Below, piece after piece: positions 7,313-8,349 of a DNA stretch of 8,349 nucleotides. The translations under genes and the position numbers were made by a program. Below the pieces are notes generated by a model. The model saw only the letters and a list, made by a program, of their open reading frames with translations, was not told where the DNA came from and made no database searches. This stretch comes from Ruminococcus sp. CAG:254 (lineage in GTDB: Bacteria > Bacillota > Clostridia > Oscillospirales > Ruminococcaceae): NCBI GenBank assembly GCA_000433635.1, contig HF997897.1, forward strand, positions 1 to 8,349, written 5' to 3'. The first letter of the stretch is position 1, and each line of letters opens with the position of its first letter.

Positions 7313-8296
7313 TTACCACTCGTCTTCCTCCAAATTGTCCGGAATGCATGGCTTTAATGCTGCAATTGCACATTCAATCTGGCTGGCATCGGGTTCTCTG
7401 GTGGTAATCCGCTGAATCTGCAAGCCCGGAAATGAGAGTGCCCTTGTAATCCAGCTGTCACTTCTTCCGGCAATGCGAATAAATTCATAGGAAATGCCAA
7501 CCACCAACGGCAACAGCAAAATGCTCACCAAAACACGCTGCCAGACAACTGTCAACGGCACACAGCACATCACCAAAATGCTGACAATCAGCGTGATAAA
7601 AATAAAGCTCGTTCCGCAGCGTGGATGGAATCGGCAGTGTTTCTTGACATTCTCCACGGTTAGTGGGTCGCCTGCCTCAAAGCAGGCAATCGTCTTATGT
7701 TCCGCTCCGTGGTATTCATACGTCCGCCGGATGTCTTTCATACAGCCGGTAAATGCCATATAGCCCAAGAAAATGATAATTTTCAGCACGCCTTCCAGCA
7801 GTGACCGAACGAATCGGCTGTCGTCCGGAATCGCAGTGTGCGTGATGAGCAACCCAATCAAAAACTTTGGCAGGAAAATAAAGGCGAACACTGCAAACGC
7901 TACGCCAATCACCATCGAAATAGACATGATAATGCCAAATACTTTATCGCCCAGTTTGTCATTCAGCCAGCGTTCAAAGCGGTTCATTTCTTCCTGCGGT
8001 TCGTTCTCTTTTTCTTCCTCGGTCATCTGTTTCTCTGCAGATTTCATCAGGCAGCGGTAGCCATCCCGCATCGAAATCACAAAGTTAAAGCTGCCCCGTA
8101 CAAACGGGCACTTCCGATACCACGGCATTTCTTTCCCGTTGTGTTCTTCCCACGTTTCTACATCAATCGTTCCATCCGGCAGCCGGCATGCCATTGCTCC
8201 CGTATGAACGCCTTTCATCATAACGCCTTCAATCAGAGCCTGTCCACCGATTTTCGAGCGGTGTTTTGCCTGCTCCGGCTTTGTTGTTTGTTTCAT
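7313..8296 (-). CDS. DUF1385 family polytopic membrane protein (YqhQ-like)
   Basis: This is a 327-residue protein of the DUF1385 family, typified by Bacillus subtilis YqhQ, whose biochemical role is not established. The family signatures are visible: GGQALIEGVMM at residues 17-27, YHGAEHK at 195-201 and HPRCGTSF at 224-231. The conserved His, Glu and Cys residues could bind a metal, but that is inference. Hydrophobic segments near residues 119-146, 167-184, 229-250 and 253-272 predict an integral membrane protein. A charged, Glu-rich stretch at about 86-105 precedes the first of them. I chose the ATG at 8296 because AGAAAGGA lies 6 bases upstream. An in-frame TTG two codons earlier (8302) would abut that site and is unlikely. 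The gene ends 2 bases before prmC, so the two are probably co-transcribed, an arrangement common in Firmicutes. Family assignment is secure; function is unknown. Confidence 0.93.
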   Translation of the reverse strand: MKQTTKPEQAKHRSKIGGQALIEGVMMKGVHTGAMACRLPDGTIDVETWEEHNGKEMPWYRKCPFVRGSFNFVISMRDGYRCLMKSAEKQMTEEEKENEPQEEMNRFERWLNDKLGDKVFGIIMSISMVIGVAFAVFAFIFLPKFLIGLLITHTAIPDDSRFVRSLLEGVLKIIIFLGYMAFTGCMKDIRRTYEYHGAEHKTIACFEAGDPLTVENVKKHCRFHPRCGTSFIFITLIVSILVMCCVPLTVVWQRVLVSILLLPLVVGISYEFIRIAGRSDSWITRALSFPGLQIQRITTREPDASQIECAIAALKPCIPDNLEEDEW

Positions 8297-8302
8297 TCGC
8301 AA

Positions 8303-8310
8303 TCCTTTCT
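8303..8310 (-). promoter_or_regulatory. Ribosome binding site of the DUF1385 gene
   Basis: On the minus strand AGAAAGGA sits 6 bases before the ATG at 8296. This decides between that ATG and an in-frame TTG at 8302, which would touch the site. Confidence 0.7.
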
Positions 8311-8349
8311 CCAGTCAAAATCAAGGTCTGTCATTCTGTAAAATCACTT

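Noticed and set aside
7838..8341. A plus-strand frame opposite the start of the DUF1385 gene.
   Set aside because: It mirrors a clearly conserved gene and has no ribosome site or domain of its own.
8316..8349. Possible tail of an upstream minus-strand gene ending VILQNDRP and a TGA.
   Set aside because: Only about eight residues lie inside the window and other frames also hold stops, so neither its existence nor its identity can be supported.
1..8349. CRISPR arrays, tRNA or rRNA genes, insertion sequences and phage integration genes.
   Set aside because: No regularly spaced repeats, cloverleaf genes, transposase or integrase motifs were seen on either strand.

Overview
The window looks like a chromosomal piece from a Gram-positive anaerobe of the class Clostridia, probably Oscillospiraceae/Ruminococcaceae-like. 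The reasons are a YqhQ-type DUF1385 gene followed directly by prmC, roughly 50% GC in most genes, strong AAAGGAG/AGGAGG ribosome binding sites, and a small protein at the far end that resembles a family I associate with such bacteria. The assignment is inferred from style and gene order, not from a marker gene.

All seven genes lie on the minus strand, so transcription runs from high to low coordinates. First come two housekeeping genes: a DUF1385 membrane protein (8296-7313) and the release-factor glutamine methyltransferase PrmC (7310-6468), separated by 2 bases. Next, after a 60-base AT-rich gap, is a 365-residue protein (6407-5310) that aligns by eye with DnaK/Hsp70. It lacks the phosphate-binding motifs, most of nucleotide-binding subdomain IIB and the helical lid. 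Its DNA is visibly more AT-rich than the flanks. Then come two adjacent, mutually similar GT4-type glycosyltransferases (5268-4066 and 4069-2879), which overlap by a stop/GTG start. A large polytopic GT-C-like membrane protein with a C-terminal soluble beta-rich domain (2873-408) follows. Last is a 91-residue protein (369-94) resembling small proteins named after anaerobic ribonucleotide reductase. A clear intrinsic terminator (about 55-90) closes the array.

The two GT4 enzymes and the GT-C protein form a tight unit and probably build or decorate a cell-envelope glycan. The cytosolic GT4 enzymes would act on nucleotide-sugar donors, and the membrane enzyme on a polyprenyl-linked donor at the outer face. 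No flippase, polymerase or nucleotide-sugar synthesis gene is visible, so this is either part of a larger locus or a side-chain decoration module. The most unusual item is the degenerate Hsp70-like protein just upstream of the glycosyltransferases. It keeps the Hsp70 fold signature and substrate-binding beta region but appears unable to hydrolyse ATP, suggesting a scaffold or a chaperone-like adaptor. No CRISPR array, tRNA, rRNA, insertion sequence or integrase was seen, and no gene-free stretch exceeds 300 bases.
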